64,000 nt of DNA from assembly GCA_964442285.1 (NCBI GenBank), contig CAYTZH010000007.1, forward strand, positions 62,001 to 126,000, given 5' to 3'. The notes beneath the pieces were generated by a model. The model searched no databases and was not told the DNA's origin. It saw nothing but the letters and a program-made list of their open reading frames with translations. Position numbers and translations under genes: made by a program. Below, piece by piece: positions 42,737 to 51,062 of the stretch. Each line of letters starts with the position of its first letter. Positions within the stretch are counted from its first letter, which is position 1. This stretch comes from CAYTZH01 sp964442285. Its GTDB lineage: Bacteria > Myxococcota_A > UBA9160 > JAFDET01.

Positions 42737-43714
42737 TTGCTGGATGGAAAGGTCGTGCTCGTCACCGGGGGAACCGGCTCCTTCGGCAACTGCTTCGTCG
42801 AGACCGTGCTCCGGGAGTCCCGGCCCCGAAAGCTCATCGTCTTCAGCCGCGACGAGCTCAAGCAGTACGAGATGCGTCAGCGCTTCCCCGACGTCGGGGA
42901 CAGCCCCATGCGCTACTTCCTCGGCGACGTCCGCGATCGGGATCGGCTCTACCGCGCCTTTCGCGAGGTGGACGTGGTGGTGCACGCCGCGGCGCTGAAG
43001 CAGGTGCCCGCCTGCGAGTACAACCCCTTCGAGGCGGTCCAGACCAACATCATCGGCGCCAAGAACGTGATCGACGCGGCGGTCGACCAGAACGTGGGCC
43101 GGGTGCTGGCCCTGAGCACCGACAAGTGCGTCAATCCCGTGAACCTCTACGGGGCCACCAAGCTGTGCCAGGAGAAGCTGGTGGTGAACGCCCCGGTGTA
43201 CGGCGGAGAAGGCGGGCCGAAGTTCGCCTGCGCGCGCTACGGCAACGTGGTGGGCAGCCGAGGGAGCGTCGTGCCGCTCTTCCAGGAGCAGCGCAAGACG
43301 GGTCGGATCACCATCACGGATCCCCGCATGACCCGCTTCTGGCTCACCCTGCCCCAGGGCGTGCGCTTCGTTCTCGCCTGCCTCGAGCGCATGCAAGGGG
43401 GCGAGGTGTTCGTGCCGAAGATCCCGAGCATGAACATCCTGGACCTGGCCCAGGCCGTCGCCCCGGGCTGCGAGATCGACGAGATCGGGATCCGTCCGGG
43501 GGAGAAGCTCCACGAGGTGCTCGTCTCCGGCGACGAGTCGCGCCACGCCGGGGAGAACGATTCCATGTACGCGATCTATCCCGAGGAGATGCTGGCCCGC
43601 CACGGGCTGCCCCCGGACCTGCGGCCGGTGCAGCACGGCTTCGCCTACACGAGCGACTCCAATCCGGACTGGCTCAGCCGGGAGGCGCTCGAGAAGCTGC
43701 TCGGTGAGGCGTAG
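42737..43714 (+). CDS. pseB: UDP-GlcNAc 4,6-dehydratase (inverting), PseB-like
   Basis: A 325-residue extended SDR. It has GGTGSFG for NADP binding, SRDELKQYEM, AALKQVPACEYNPFEA and the YxxxK pair in NLYGATK. These are the features of PseB/FlaA1-type inverting dehydratases, which begin pseudaminic acid synthesis from UDP-GlcNAc. The start is TTG 42737 behind a perfect AGGAGG with seven-base spacing. It lies in the exporter operon, on the opposite strand from pseC and pseG. Confidence 0.88.
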   Translation: MLDGKVVLVTGGTGSFGNCFVETVLRESRPRKLIVFSRDELKQYEMRQRFPDVGDSPMRYFLGDVRDRDRLYRAFREVDVVVHAAALKQVPACEYNPFEAVQTNIIGAKNVIDAAVDQNVGRVLALSTDKCVNPVNLYGATKLCQEKLVVNAPVYGGEGGPKFACARYGNVVGSRGSVVPLFQEQRKTGRITITDPRMTRFWLTLPQGVRFVLACLERMQGGEVFVPKIPSMNILDLAQAVAPGCEIDEIGIRPGEKLHEVLVSGDESRHAGENDSMYAIYPEEMLARHGLPPDLRPVQHGFAYTSDSNPDWLSREALEKLLGEA

Positions 43715-43720
43715 GCTCGC

Positions 43721-45010
43721 TCAGGGCTTGCGGAAGACCGGCTGGATCGGCGGACCCACGAGTCGGTCTGCGAGGGTGCCGTCGCCCGCCGCTTCGACGA
43801 ACAGACCCAGCACCTCGTCGTAGACCCGAAGCGTCTGCTCGATCTCCCGGGGACCGTGTCGGTAGCAGAGGTTGTGGCCGCCGGTGAACAGCACGCCGCG
43901 GACCATGCACTCCTGCTGGAAGAAGCTCTTGGCCACGAGCGGGTCGATCCCCTCCGGGCCCTGGAACTGCATTACGTGCCGCGGAGGATGCCCGACGCAG
44001 CGCGCCAGGCCTTCGGCTCCCCGACGGAGGATCCGCTCGCGCAGACCCTCCAGCAGTGCGGCGCCCTGGGTCCAGAGGTGCGCAACGACGTCGTGCTCGG
44101 CCAGGAAGTCGAGGGTGGCCCGGGCGGCAGCGAGCCCCGCGGTCTCGCCGCCGAAGGTGGACGAGAAGAAGATCTCGTCGAAGACCTCCATGATCTCGCG
44201 CTTGCCGGCCACGGCGGAGAGGGCGAAGCCGTTCGCCATGCCCTTGCCCAGCGCGCACAGATCCGGGCAGACGCCGTAGTACTCCTGGGCCCCCCCCGGT
44301 GCCATGCGGAACCCCGTGACGACCTCGTCGTAGATCAGGACGACGCCCTCGCGCCGACAGCGATCGCGGATCCCCTCGAGGAAGCCCGAGAGCGGGTCGA
44401 TCACGCCGGTGGGCTCGAGGATCACGGCCGCGACCCGACCCGGATGGTTCTCGAGGATCTTCTCGAGCCCCGCCAGGTCGTTGTAGTCGAAGGTATGGGT
44501 CAGCTCGCGCACGGCGGCCGGCACGCCCCGGGCGCGGGTGGTGGTGCCGATGAACCAGTCGTGCCAGCCGTGATAGCCGCAGCAGGCGACCACGTCGCGA
44601 CCGGTGTAGGCCCGCGCCGCCCGCACGGCCGCCGTGGTGGCATCGGAGCCGTTCTTGCCGAAGCGCACCATCTCCGCGCAGGGCACCCGCTCCACCAGGC
44701 GCTCGGCCACCTCGAGCTCGAGCGGATGGGGCAGGGTGAAGGCGGTGCCGCGATCGATCTGTGCCTTCACGGCGTCGTTCACCGCCGGCTCCGCGTGGCC
44801 CAGGATCACCGGGGCGAGACCCATGGCCCAGTCGATGTACTCGTTGCCATCGACGTCCCACACCCGGGCGCCCCGACCGCGCTCCAGGAAGACCGGCGCG
44901 GCGCCCCGGACGAACTGGCTGGGGCTCTTGCTGAAGGTCTGCGAGAGCGACGGCACCAGCGGCGCGGCCCGCCGTGCCAGGGCGGCGGAACGGTCGAGCT
45001 TGGGTCTCAC
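43721..45010 (-). CDS. Class III aminotransferase, glutamate-1-semialdehyde aminomutase-like
   Basis: A 429-residue PLP enzyme of aminotransferase class III. FLERGRGARVWDVDGNEYIDW, GKNGSDATTAAVRAAR, LIYDEVVTGFR and the PLP lysine in ALGKGMANGF are clear. It resembles glutamate-1-semialdehyde 2,1-aminomutases but lies inside a glycan locus, where such paralogues modify sugar or sugar-linked side groups. Its substrate is unknown. GTG 45010 with AGGAG upstream is preferred to an ATG at 45037. It converges with pseB, leaving six bases between stops. Confidence 0.85.
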   Translation of the reverse strand: MRPKLDRSAALARRAAPLVPSLSQTFSKSPSQFVRGAAPVFLERGRGARVWDVDGNEYIDWAMGLAPVILGHAEPAVNDAVKAQIDRGTAFTLPHPLELEVAERLVERVPCAEMVRFGKNGSDATTAAVRAARAYTGRDVVACCGYHGWHDWFIGTTTRARGVPAAVRELTHTFDYNDLAGLEKILENHPGRVAAVILEPTGVIDPLSGFLEGIRDRCRREGVVLIYDEVVTGFRMAPGGAQEYYGVCPDLCALGKGMANGFALSAVAGKREIMEVFDEIFFSSTFGGETAGLAAARATLDFLAEHDVVAHLWTQGAALLEGLRERILRRGAEGLARCVGHPPRHVMQFQGPEGIDPLVAKSFFQQECMVRGVLFTGGHNLCYRHGPREIEQTLRVYDEVLGLFVEAAGDGTLADRLVGPPIQPVFRKP

Positions 45011-45087
45011 GTGAGATCTCCTGCCCCGTACGCGCACTCGCGCAGCGGCCGCCCGGCATGGTAGCTTCGGCAGGCGGAGGAGGCTCG

Positions 45088-45858
45088 ATGGCAGGACCCG
45101 AGAGGCTGCGTGAGCTCAACGTCCGGACCCGGCACGTGAAGGATCTCTCCGGCTGGAGGAAGCTCTTTCTGGAGGTGATCGAGCGCCTCCAAGCGAAGGC
45201 CGTTCTGGACCTGGGATGCGGAAAGCCCGCATTCCTGGCCCGGCTGCCCGTCGACACGCGGCGCGTCGGCGTGGATGGGAACCCGGAGTACGCGCCGCAG
45301 TTCGAGCAGGCCGGGATCGAGTTCCACGCCTGTGACCTCAACCTCGCGGAGCTCCCGATCCCCCTCGAGGGCTTCGACGTGGCGGTCTGCTCCGACGTCT
45401 TCGAGCACCTGCTCTTCCCCCTCCAGACCCTCGGCCACCTCGCGAGCGCCCTGAACGACGATGGCGTCCTGCTCTCGCACGTTCCCAACGAGTTCCGCTT
45501 CGACAGGACCCTCGACGCCATGCTGGGGCGCCGCAACGCCGTCTACTTCCACCACGACTGCGAGGAGTGGACCAATCCCCACGTCCGCCGCTTCACGGAC
45601 CTGGGCTTCCGGGCCTTCCTGGCCGAGCGCTTCGCCCACAGCGTTCTGCTGACGGACCTGAACCCGCCCAAGGGCGCCCGCCGCCTGAACCGCTGGCGGC
45701 TTCCGGTGCCCTACTGCTTCCAGGGCGGGCCGACCTATGCCAGCACCAACAGCGATCTGGTGCGCGATCGGCTCCTGGAGATCCGGGAGACCCTCCGCCA
45801 GGCGCGGGGTCTGCCCCGGCCCCGAGCCATGCCCCGGCGCCTGGCGCCGCCCGGCTGA
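45088..45858 (+). CDS. SAM-dependent methyltransferase (class I)
   Basis: A 256-residue methyltransferase with motif I VLDLGCGKPAFLARL (about residue 38), an acidic motif II (VGVDGN) and post-I VAVCSDVFEHL. It resembles Methyltransf_11/23 enzymes common in LPS and capsule clusters, so sugar or lipid O-methylation is plausible but unproven. ATG 45088 follows GGAGGAGG. Its end lies just before the scaffold gap, and its last bases belong to a 55-base sequence repeated after the gap. Confidence 0.8.
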   Translation: MAGPERLRELNVRTRHVKDLSGWRKLFLEVIERLQAKAVLDLGCGKPAFLARLPVDTRRVGVDGNPEYAPQFEQAGIEFHACDLNLAELPIPLEGFDVAVCSDVFEHLLFPLQTLGHLASALNDDGVLLSHVPNEFRFDRTLDAMLGRRNAVYFHHDCEEWTNPHVRRFTDLGFRAFLAERFAHSVLLTDLNPPKGARRLNRWRLPVPYCFQGGPTYASTNSDLVRDRLLEIRETLRQARGLPRPRAMPRRLAPPG

Positions 45859-46057
45859 TCGGGCTCATGCGCCCGGAGGATCGAGCTTCCGCCGCGCGCC
45901 CTNNNNNNNNNNNNNNNNNNNNNNNNNNNNNNNNNNNNNNNNNNNNNNNNNNNNNNNNNNNNNNNNNNNNNNNNNNNNNNNNNNNNNNNNNNNNNNNNNN
46001 NNCGCCCGGCTGATCGGGCTCATGCGCCCGGAGGATCGAGCTTCCGCCGCGCGCCCT
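45848..46057. repeat. 55-bp exact direct repeat flanking the N gap
   Basis: Bases 45848-45902 and 46003-46057 are identical over 55 positions, on both sides of 100 N. A duplicated k-mer-length contig end is the simplest explanation, so the true genome probably has one copy and no gap. Joining the copies would put the methyltransferase and oxidoreductase stops six bases apart. Confidence 0.9.
45903..46002. other. Scaffold gap of 100 N
   Basis: Exactly 100 undetermined bases, a conventional placeholder length. No sequence can be read here. Confidence 1.
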
Positions 46058-47030
46058 CCCGCGCCGCGTCCCGAGCCGCCAGGGCGATCTCCAGCACCCG
46101 GGTCGCCCCCGGACCGTCCAGCAGCGGCGCGGCTTCGCCCCGCACGCAGGCGAGGAAATGGCGCATCTCGTCCAGGTACATCGCGCCGAGGTCGAGGGCC
46201 AGCTCCTCGCGGTCCTGGAGCACGCCGTCGGCGTCCCAGCATTCCAGGACGCTCCGCTCCGGCTGCTTGCCCAGCGCCCGCCAGACCGCGTAGCCCTTGC
46301 TGCCCACGATCTCGCAGGAGCGGGTGCGCACCGGGCACAGGCTGTCGAGGTGGATCTGGGCATGCGCCCCGGACGCGAAGCGGAGGCCGACCTCGGCCAG
46401 TTCCTCGACGTCGATCCCGAGGACGCCGAGATTCGACGTCTCGGCCTGGACCTGCTCCACCTCGCCGAAGATCCAGCGGGCGTAGTCGATCTCGTGCACG
46501 CCCTCGAGCAGCATTCCGCCGCCCTCGGCGGCCCGGGCGCTGTAGGTGGCCCGCCAGTCGCGGCCCGGCCGCCAGCGCGAGAGCAGGTTCCCGAAGGCCA
46601 TGCGCGCCAGCCTCGGCGCCCCGATGCGCCCGTCCCGGGTCCAGGCATGGAGTCGACGCACGGGCTCGTGGAAGCGCAGGTTGCAGCCCACCAGCAGGGT
46701 CCGGCCCGCCGCCGCCGCGGCCTCGCCCAGCGCGCGCGCCTCGTCGAGCGTCACGGCGATCGGCTTCTCGACGAAGACGTGGGCGCCCGCCGCCAGGGCC
46801 CTGCGCGCCGGCTCGCCGTGGAGGTGGGTCGGCGTGCACACGGCCACGGCGTCGGGGCTCTCGCCCAGCCCGGCGTCGAGATCCGCCACCGCCCGGCCCC
46901 CGCAGGCGGAGGCCAGCGCTTCGACCCGCTCGCGGTCGACGTCCGCCAGCAGCAGCTCCACCCGAAGCGACGCCAGGTTGCGGGCGTGGCGGGCGCCGAT
47001 CGAGCCGCAGCCGAGGACGAGGACGCGCAC
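46020..47030 (-). CDS. Gfo/Idh/MocA family oxidoreductase
   Basis: A 336-residue NAD(P)-dependent sugar dehydrogenase-like protein. The Rossmann loop is LGCGSIGARHARNL, followed by AVAVCTPTHLHGEPA and the catalytic EKPIA motif with its Lys (about residue 90). The second domain contains GGGMLLEGVHEIDYARW, with the His used in catalysis. It likely oxidises or reduces a sugar hydroxyl of the glycan or a nucleotide sugar. It starts four bases after the amidotransferase gene and is co-transcribed with it. The last codons fall within the duplicated 55-base segment. Confidence 0.85.
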   Translation of the reverse strand: MRVLVLGCGSIGARHARNLASLRVELLLADVDRERVEALASACGGRAVADLDAGLGESPDAVAVCTPTHLHGEPARRALAAGAHVFVEKPIAVTLDEARALGEAAAAAGRTLLVGCNLRFHEPVRRLHAWTRDGRIGAPRLARMAFGNLLSRWRPGRDWRATYSARAAEGGGMLLEGVHEIDYARWIFGEVEQVQAETSNLGVLGIDVEELAEVGLRFASGAHAQIHLDSLCPVRTRSCEIVGSKGYAVWRALGKQPERSVLECWDADGVLQDREELALDLGAMYLDEMRHFLACVRGEAAPLLDGPGATRVLEIALAARDAAREGARRKLDPPGA

Positions 47031-47034
47031 GGGC

Positions 47035-48300
47035 TCAGAGGAGGACGTAGTCCGTCTGGGCGTTGTCCTTCTGGTTCCGTGCCGAGCGCTTCTCCGGGGT
47101 GCGCAGGAAGTCGCCGACGTCGGGACGAATGGGCAGGCGCGCCGCCTCCACGCCCGGGTCGTCAGCGTGGTTGGCCACGCTGTCGAGGGCGCGCCAGCCC
47201 CCGGCGGGCGTCCGCTCCCAGATGGCCGGGTCTCGCATCGGCTCGATCATCGCGAGGAGGTCCTTCTCGGTGAGACCGCTCTTGGCGAAGAAGAGGTCCA
47301 CGTCGTCGGGCCGGACCGGATCGTGGCGCTCCACGAGCTCGATCCCCTGCTCGCGGGTGAGGCGTCCGTGGCGGATCTCCGTGCTGGCGTCGTCCGTGGC
47401 CCGGCCGTAGCCGAACTTCAGGTACTTCAGCCAGTCGTGGAGGCCATTGGCGTGGACGTCGTCGAGCTTGTCGTAGAGATTGAACGTCCGCTGACGGCCC
47501 TGGGAGGTCTCGAAGCCCAGCTCGCGGATGACGAACTCGGTCTGGGCGCGCGCATTCCAGGGCATGAAGTTCGAGAGGTAGATGCCGCGCAACCCGACCG
47601 CCTCGATCTGCTCGTCCGAGGGGTAGAAGAACGGGGCGAGATCGTACGGCGTCAGCGGACAGCCGGGCTCCTCCAGGAGGTCCTCGGGCTCGAATCCGCG
47701 CATGGAGTGTTCCTGGCGCTTCTTCTTGGTGAACTCCACGAAATCATCCTGGTTGTGCATGCCCACCAGCTCGCTGAAGCCCTCCTCGCCCCACACGATC
47801 AGCGGCACGCCGAAGTTGACCGCCGCCTGGATCGGGAAGGTCATGATGCCCGCGTGGTAGTGCCAGGTGACGTCCCCCACCTTCTCGAGCATGTAGCGGG
47901 CGATGCGGATCGCGGAGCCCGGGGCCGTCGTGTAGCGGAGGAGGTTGCAGTCCAGCCGCTCCACGAGATTGGTGAGGTTGCGGATTCCGATCGGGGTATT
48001 GAAGGTGTGGTTGTAGGTCACGAGCAGGGGGTTCAGGCCGTACTTGACCTTGACCAGCCAGGTCTGGAAGGTGCTGTCCTTTCCCCCCGAGACCGGGATG
48101 ATGCAATCGTAGGGCACGCCGCGTTCCCGCTGGCGCCTGCGGTGCTCCTCGAGCAGGTCGACGAGCACCTTCTCCCGCTCGCTCCAGTTTATGGCCGGGC
48201 GACTCTCGATCAGTCGGCAACCCGAACAGACCCCGTCGTCGTCGAAGACGATGCCCGGCCGAGCGTTGGCCGGATACACGCAGCGCTGGCAGTAGTCCAA
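47035..48300 (-). CDS. N-acetyl sugar amidotransferase (WbpG/PseA-type), copy 1
   Basis: A 421-residue ATP-pyrophosphatase-type amidotransferase. The start DYCQRCVYPANARPG and VCSGC give a CxxC...CxxC zinc site, and the PP-loop is VSGGKDSTF. Family members turn an N-acetyl group of an activated sugar into an acetamidino group using ammonia from HisH- and HisF-like partners. TTG 48300 is chosen because the family begins at the first Cys and a TATAAT box lies only ~28 bases upstream. Copy 2 lies at 54071-55267. A Gfo/Idh gene follows downstream. Confidence 0.88.
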   Translation of the reverse strand: MDYCQRCVYPANARPGIVFDDDGVCSGCRLIESRPAINWSEREKVLVDLLEEHRRRQRERGVPYDCIIPVSGGKDSTFQTWLVKVKYGLNPLLVTYNHTFNTPIGIRNLTNLVERLDCNLLRYTTAPGSAIRIARYMLEKVGDVTWHYHAGIMTFPIQAAVNFGVPLIVWGEEGFSELVGMHNQDDFVEFTKKKRQEHSMRGFEPEDLLEEPGCPLTPYDLAPFFYPSDEQIEAVGLRGIYLSNFMPWNARAQTEFVIRELGFETSQGRQRTFNLYDKLDDVHANGLHDWLKYLKFGYGRATDDASTEIRHGRLTREQGIELVERHDPVRPDDVDLFFAKSGLTEKDLLAMIEPMRDPAIWERTPAGGWRALDSVANHADDPGVEAARLPIRPDVGDFLRTPEKRSARNQKDNAQTDYVLL

Positions 48301-48328
48301 TCGATACCCCCGAAGGCTCGCACGCCCG

Positions 48329-48334
48329 ATTATA
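48329..48334 (-). promoter_or_regulatory. Perfect TATAAT -10 box upstream of amidotransferase copy 1
   Basis: The minus strand reads TATAAT, rare in such G+C-rich DNA, 28 bases before the TTG start at 48300. No matching -35 is visible at 17 bases, so an activated promoter is possible. Confidence 0.35.
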
Positions 48335-48422
48335 GGCAACCCTGCAGGGGGCGCGGGCCGCCCGCGGTGGTCCCCCTCCGTCGCGCTGGACTAGACTGCG
48401 TCCTCGCCACGGAGGGCACGTC

Positions 48423-48932
48423 TTGGCCAGCGCCACGCTCAGCCTGCGTCCGGCGGAAGAGGCGGACCGTCGGCTCCTGTACGAGTGGGCCAATGACCCC
48501 GACGTCCGCGCGAGCGGCTTCCATCCCGAGCCGATCCCCTGGGAGACCCACGTCCGCTGGTTCGCGGCCCGGCTGGCCGATCCCGACAGCCACCTGTTCA
48601 TCGCAGAGCTCGCCGGTGACCCCGTGGGGCAGATCCGCCTGGAGGTGTCGAGCGGCGTCGCCGAGGTCCACGTGAGCCTGGACCGGGATGCACGCCATCG
48701 GGGCCTCGCGCCTCCCCTGATCCAGCTCGGCTGCGAGGCCCTGGCGCGCGATGGCCGGGTGGCGGAGTTTCGCGCCCGCGTCCGCGCCGACAACGCGGCC
48801 TCCCTCCGCAGCTTCCGGAGTGCGGGCTTCCAGAGGGTCGGTGAGGAGAGGATCCGGGGTCAGTCGGCGCTGGCGCTGCAGCGCAAGGAGGCGTCTCGGC
48901 TGCCTTCCCCGGGCTCGCGGCGGCGGACCTAG
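48423..48932 (+). CDS. GNAT acetyltransferase, PseH-like candidate
   Basis: A 169-residue GNAT N-acetyltransferase. LLYEWANDPDVRASGF resembles the W-x-NxPxVR start of acetyltransferases in nonulosonic acid loci, and HRGLAPPLIQLGCEAL is the acetyl-CoA loop region. It could acetylate the 4-amino group of the PseC product (the PseH step). It is the only plus-strand gene between 46 and 55 kb and shares a CTAG stop with hisF copy 1. TTG 48423 follows GGAGG. Confidence 0.7.
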   Translation: MASATLSLRPAEEADRRLLYEWANDPDVRASGFHPEPIPWETHVRWFAARLADPDSHLFIAELAGDPVGQIRLEVSSGVAEVHVSLDRDARHRGLAPPLIQLGCEALARDGRVAEFRARVRADNAASLRSFRSAGFQRVGEERIRGQSALALQRKEASRLPSPGSRRRT

Positions 48933-49744
48933 AAGGGCCGATACCTCGGGCGACGGGGCATGGCGACCCGGTAGAACGACGTGGGGCGCACGGGCAGACC
49001 GGCCGCCAGCATGAACTCCTTGGCCTTCTTCGTGCTGTGCTCGGTGTAGTGGAAGATGTTGCCGGCGGCCACGGCATCGGCGCGTCCTTCCCGGATCCCC
49101 TCGACCAGGTGCTCCCAGCTCCCGACGCCCCCCATGGCGATGACCGGCGCGGGCACGGATTCCGCCAGCGTCCGCACCAGGCGCAGGTCGTAGCCTCGGC
49201 GGTCGCCGTCGTGGTCCAGGGAGTTGACCAGGATCTCCCCCGCGCCCTGGCTCACCGCGTCCCGTGCCCAGGCCAGCGCGTCCAGCTCCGTGTCGCGACG
49301 CCCGTTGTCCACCACGACCCGATAGCCGGAGGGCTGCACGGGGTCCGGTCGGGCGTCGAGGGAGACCACGATGCACTGGCTGCCGAAGGTGCTCGCCACC
49401 TCCGCTACGAAGCCCGGCCGCTCGACCGCAGCCGTGTTCACGATCACCTTGTCCGCGCCCAGTCGCGTGAGCTCGCGCACGCGCTCCAGGTCGCAGATCT
49501 TCCCGCCGACCGAGAGGGGCACGAAGCAGCGACGCGAGAGCTCCTCCACCAGCTCGGTGAAGCGCCCCAGGTGGGCGTCTCCGTGGGAGATCTCGAGCAC
49601 TGCGATCTCGTCGACGGTCCACCCGTTGAAGAAATCGACCGCCGTGAACGGGCTTCCGACCGGGTTGGTGCGCTTGAAGCGTCGGGTCTGGACGATCTGC
49701 CCGCGGTCGACGAGCAGCACGGCGATGAGGCGCCGCTTCAGCAC
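48929..49744 (-). CDS. HisF-like barrel of an amidotransferase system, copy 1
   Basis: A 271-residue (beta/alpha)8 HisF paralogue. The catalytic Asp11 of histidine-pathway HisF (CLDV) is replaced by Leu (VLLVDRG), while the second Asp is kept (VVSLDAR). This is the pattern of HisF2-type partners of WbpG, which channel ammonia rather than form imidazole. It overlaps hisH copy 1 by seven bases at GTG 49744. An insert ISHGDAHLGRFTELVEELS distinguishes it from copy 2. The histidine pathway is not implied. Confidence 0.85.
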   Translation of the reverse strand: MLKRRLIAVLLVDRGQIVQTRRFKRTNPVGSPFTAVDFFNGWTVDEIAVLEISHGDAHLGRFTELVEELSRRCFVPLSVGGKICDLERVRELTRLGADKVIVNTAAVERPGFVAEVASTFGSQCIVVSLDARPDPVQPSGYRVVVDNGRRDTELDALAWARDAVSQGAGEILVNSLDHDGDRRGYDLRLVRTLAESVPAPVIAMGGVGSWEHLVEGIREGRADAVAAGNIFHYTEHSTKKAKEFMLAAGLPVRPTSFYRVAMPRRPRYRPF

Positions 49745-50355
49745 GGCTCGCCGAGGAACGTCTCGAGCAGCTTCATGCCCGCGAGCTGGGACTTCTCCGG
49801 GTGGAACTGGACGGCATGGACCGCTCCGACTTCCACGGCGGCTACGAAGTCGCCGCCGTAGTCGCACCAGGCGGTGGCCGCTTCGGCCGCTACGCCCTCT
49901 TGGGGCACGTAGAAGCTGTGGACGAAGTAGACGTCCAGGGGCAGCTCCAGCTTCTGGAAGAGTCGGCCCGGCCGCGCCGGGCGGATCTCGTTCCAGCCCA
50001 TGTGCGGCACCTTCAGGTCGGAGCCAGGGAAGCGGCGCACGCGGCCCGGCAGCCAGCCGAGGCCCGGCTCGGCGCCCTCTTCGCTGCCTTCCAGGAGGAA
50101 CTGCAGACCCAGGCAGATGCCGAGGAAGGGCCTTCCCTCCTCGCGCACGCGGCGCTCCAGGGCCTCGTCGTGGCCGCGCTCGCGCAGGCCGCGCATTCCG
50201 GCATCGAAGGAGCCCACACCGGGCAGCACCACGCGCTCGGCTTCGCCGAGGGCTTCACCCCGCTCGGCCAGGAGGACATCCACGTCGAAGCACGCCAGCG
50301 CATTCACCACGGAACGCAGATTGGCCAGCCCATAGTCCACCACGGCTACGCGCAT
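49738..50355 (-). CDS. HisH-like glutamine amidotransferase, copy 1
   Basis: A 205-residue class I glutaminase. The nucleophile Cys is in LGICLGLQ (about residue 80), and the His-x-Glu pair in QFHPEKS. It releases ammonia from glutamine for its HisF-like partner (49744 gene) and an N-acetyl sugar amidotransferase. ATG 50355 overlaps the cytidylyltransferase stop by one base. It closes an eight-gene unit together with hisF copy 1. Confidence 0.88.
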   Translation of the reverse strand: MRVAVVDYGLANLRSVVNALACFDVDVLLAERGEALGEAERVVLPGVGSFDAGMRGLRERGHDEALERRVREEGRPFLGICLGLQFLLEGSEEGAEPGLGWLPGRVRRFPGSDLKVPHMGWNEIRPARPGRLFQKLELPLDVYFVHSFYVPQEGVAAEAATAWCDYGGDFVAAVEVGAVHAVQFHPEKSQLAGMKLLETFLGEPC

Positions 50356-51062
50356 CAGGCGTCCCCGAGACCCAGGCGTGTCGCCTGCCAGCGGGCCAGC
50401 TCGAGGTCCTCCGGTACGTCGACGTCCGTGGAGCGCGCGCGGGGCATGCAGTGCCCCCGGAGGCCCGGTCCGTAGAAGCTGCGATGGAGGCGGAAGCTGT
50501 CCACGTCCGCTGCGTAGGTGCTGCCGTTGTCCACGCGCAAGGGACCGACTTCGTCGCCGCGCCGGTGGACGAGGTCCGGCCACATGGGCTCGAGTCGATT
50601 GCCCGGACCCAGCCGCAGGGCCTGATGGGGCGGGAGCCCGTACTCCGTGACGGCCATCGCGAATCCGTGCTCGGGCGGCTCCAGGAGATCGAGCGTCGCC
50701 GACACGTCTTCGGCGCCTCGCAGGGGCGAGGTGGCATAGAGACAGCAGAAGCGGCTCCAGCGTCGGCCGACGCGCGCCTCGCTGTCGAGGAGGTCGAGGC
50801 AGACGTCCACCACCCGGGCCGCGTCGTCGGCCAGACGGGCGGGACGCTCGACGACCTCGGCGCCTGCGCGCGCGGCGGCTTCGGCGATCTCGGCGTCCTC
50901 GGTCGACACCACGACGCGATCGAAACGCCCGCTGGCCCGCGCGGCGTCCACCGTCCAGGCCAGCATCGGTCGGCCCAGGAAGTCGACCACGTTCTTGCGG
51001 GGAAGTCGCTTGGAGCCGCCGCGTGCCGGGATGATCGCCAGGGTCTCGGACAGCCCGGTCAC
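50355..51062 (-). CDS. CMP-nonulosonate cytidylyltransferase (PseF/NeuA family)
   Basis: A 235-residue nucleotidyltransferase. IIPARGGSKRLPRKN at the start is the CTP-binding signature of NeuA/PseF/LegF enzymes, followed by VVSTEDAEIAEAA and RVDNGSTYA. It activates a nonulosonic acid to its CMP form. The GTG overlaps the NeuB-like gene stop (GTGA). Which nonulosonic acid it prefers is unknown, but it is the only such enzyme in the window although two synthases are present. Confidence 0.85.
   Translation of the reverse strand: MTGLSETLAIIPARGGSKRLPRKNVVDFLGRPMLAWTVDAARASGRFDRVVVSTEDAEIAEAAARAGAEVVERPARLADDAARVVDVCLDLLDSEARVGRRWSRFCCLYATSPLRGAEDVSATLDLLEPPEHGFAMAVTEYGLPPHQALRLGPGNRLEPMWPDLVHRRGDEVGPLRVDNGSTYAADVDSFRLHRSFYGPGLRGHCMPRARSTDVDVPEDLELARWQATRLGLGDA

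Noticed and set aside
45848..46057. An insertion site with a 55-bp target duplication
   Set aside because: Target duplications of this length are not typical, and the two copies abut a placeholder run of exactly 100 N, which fits contig overlap better.
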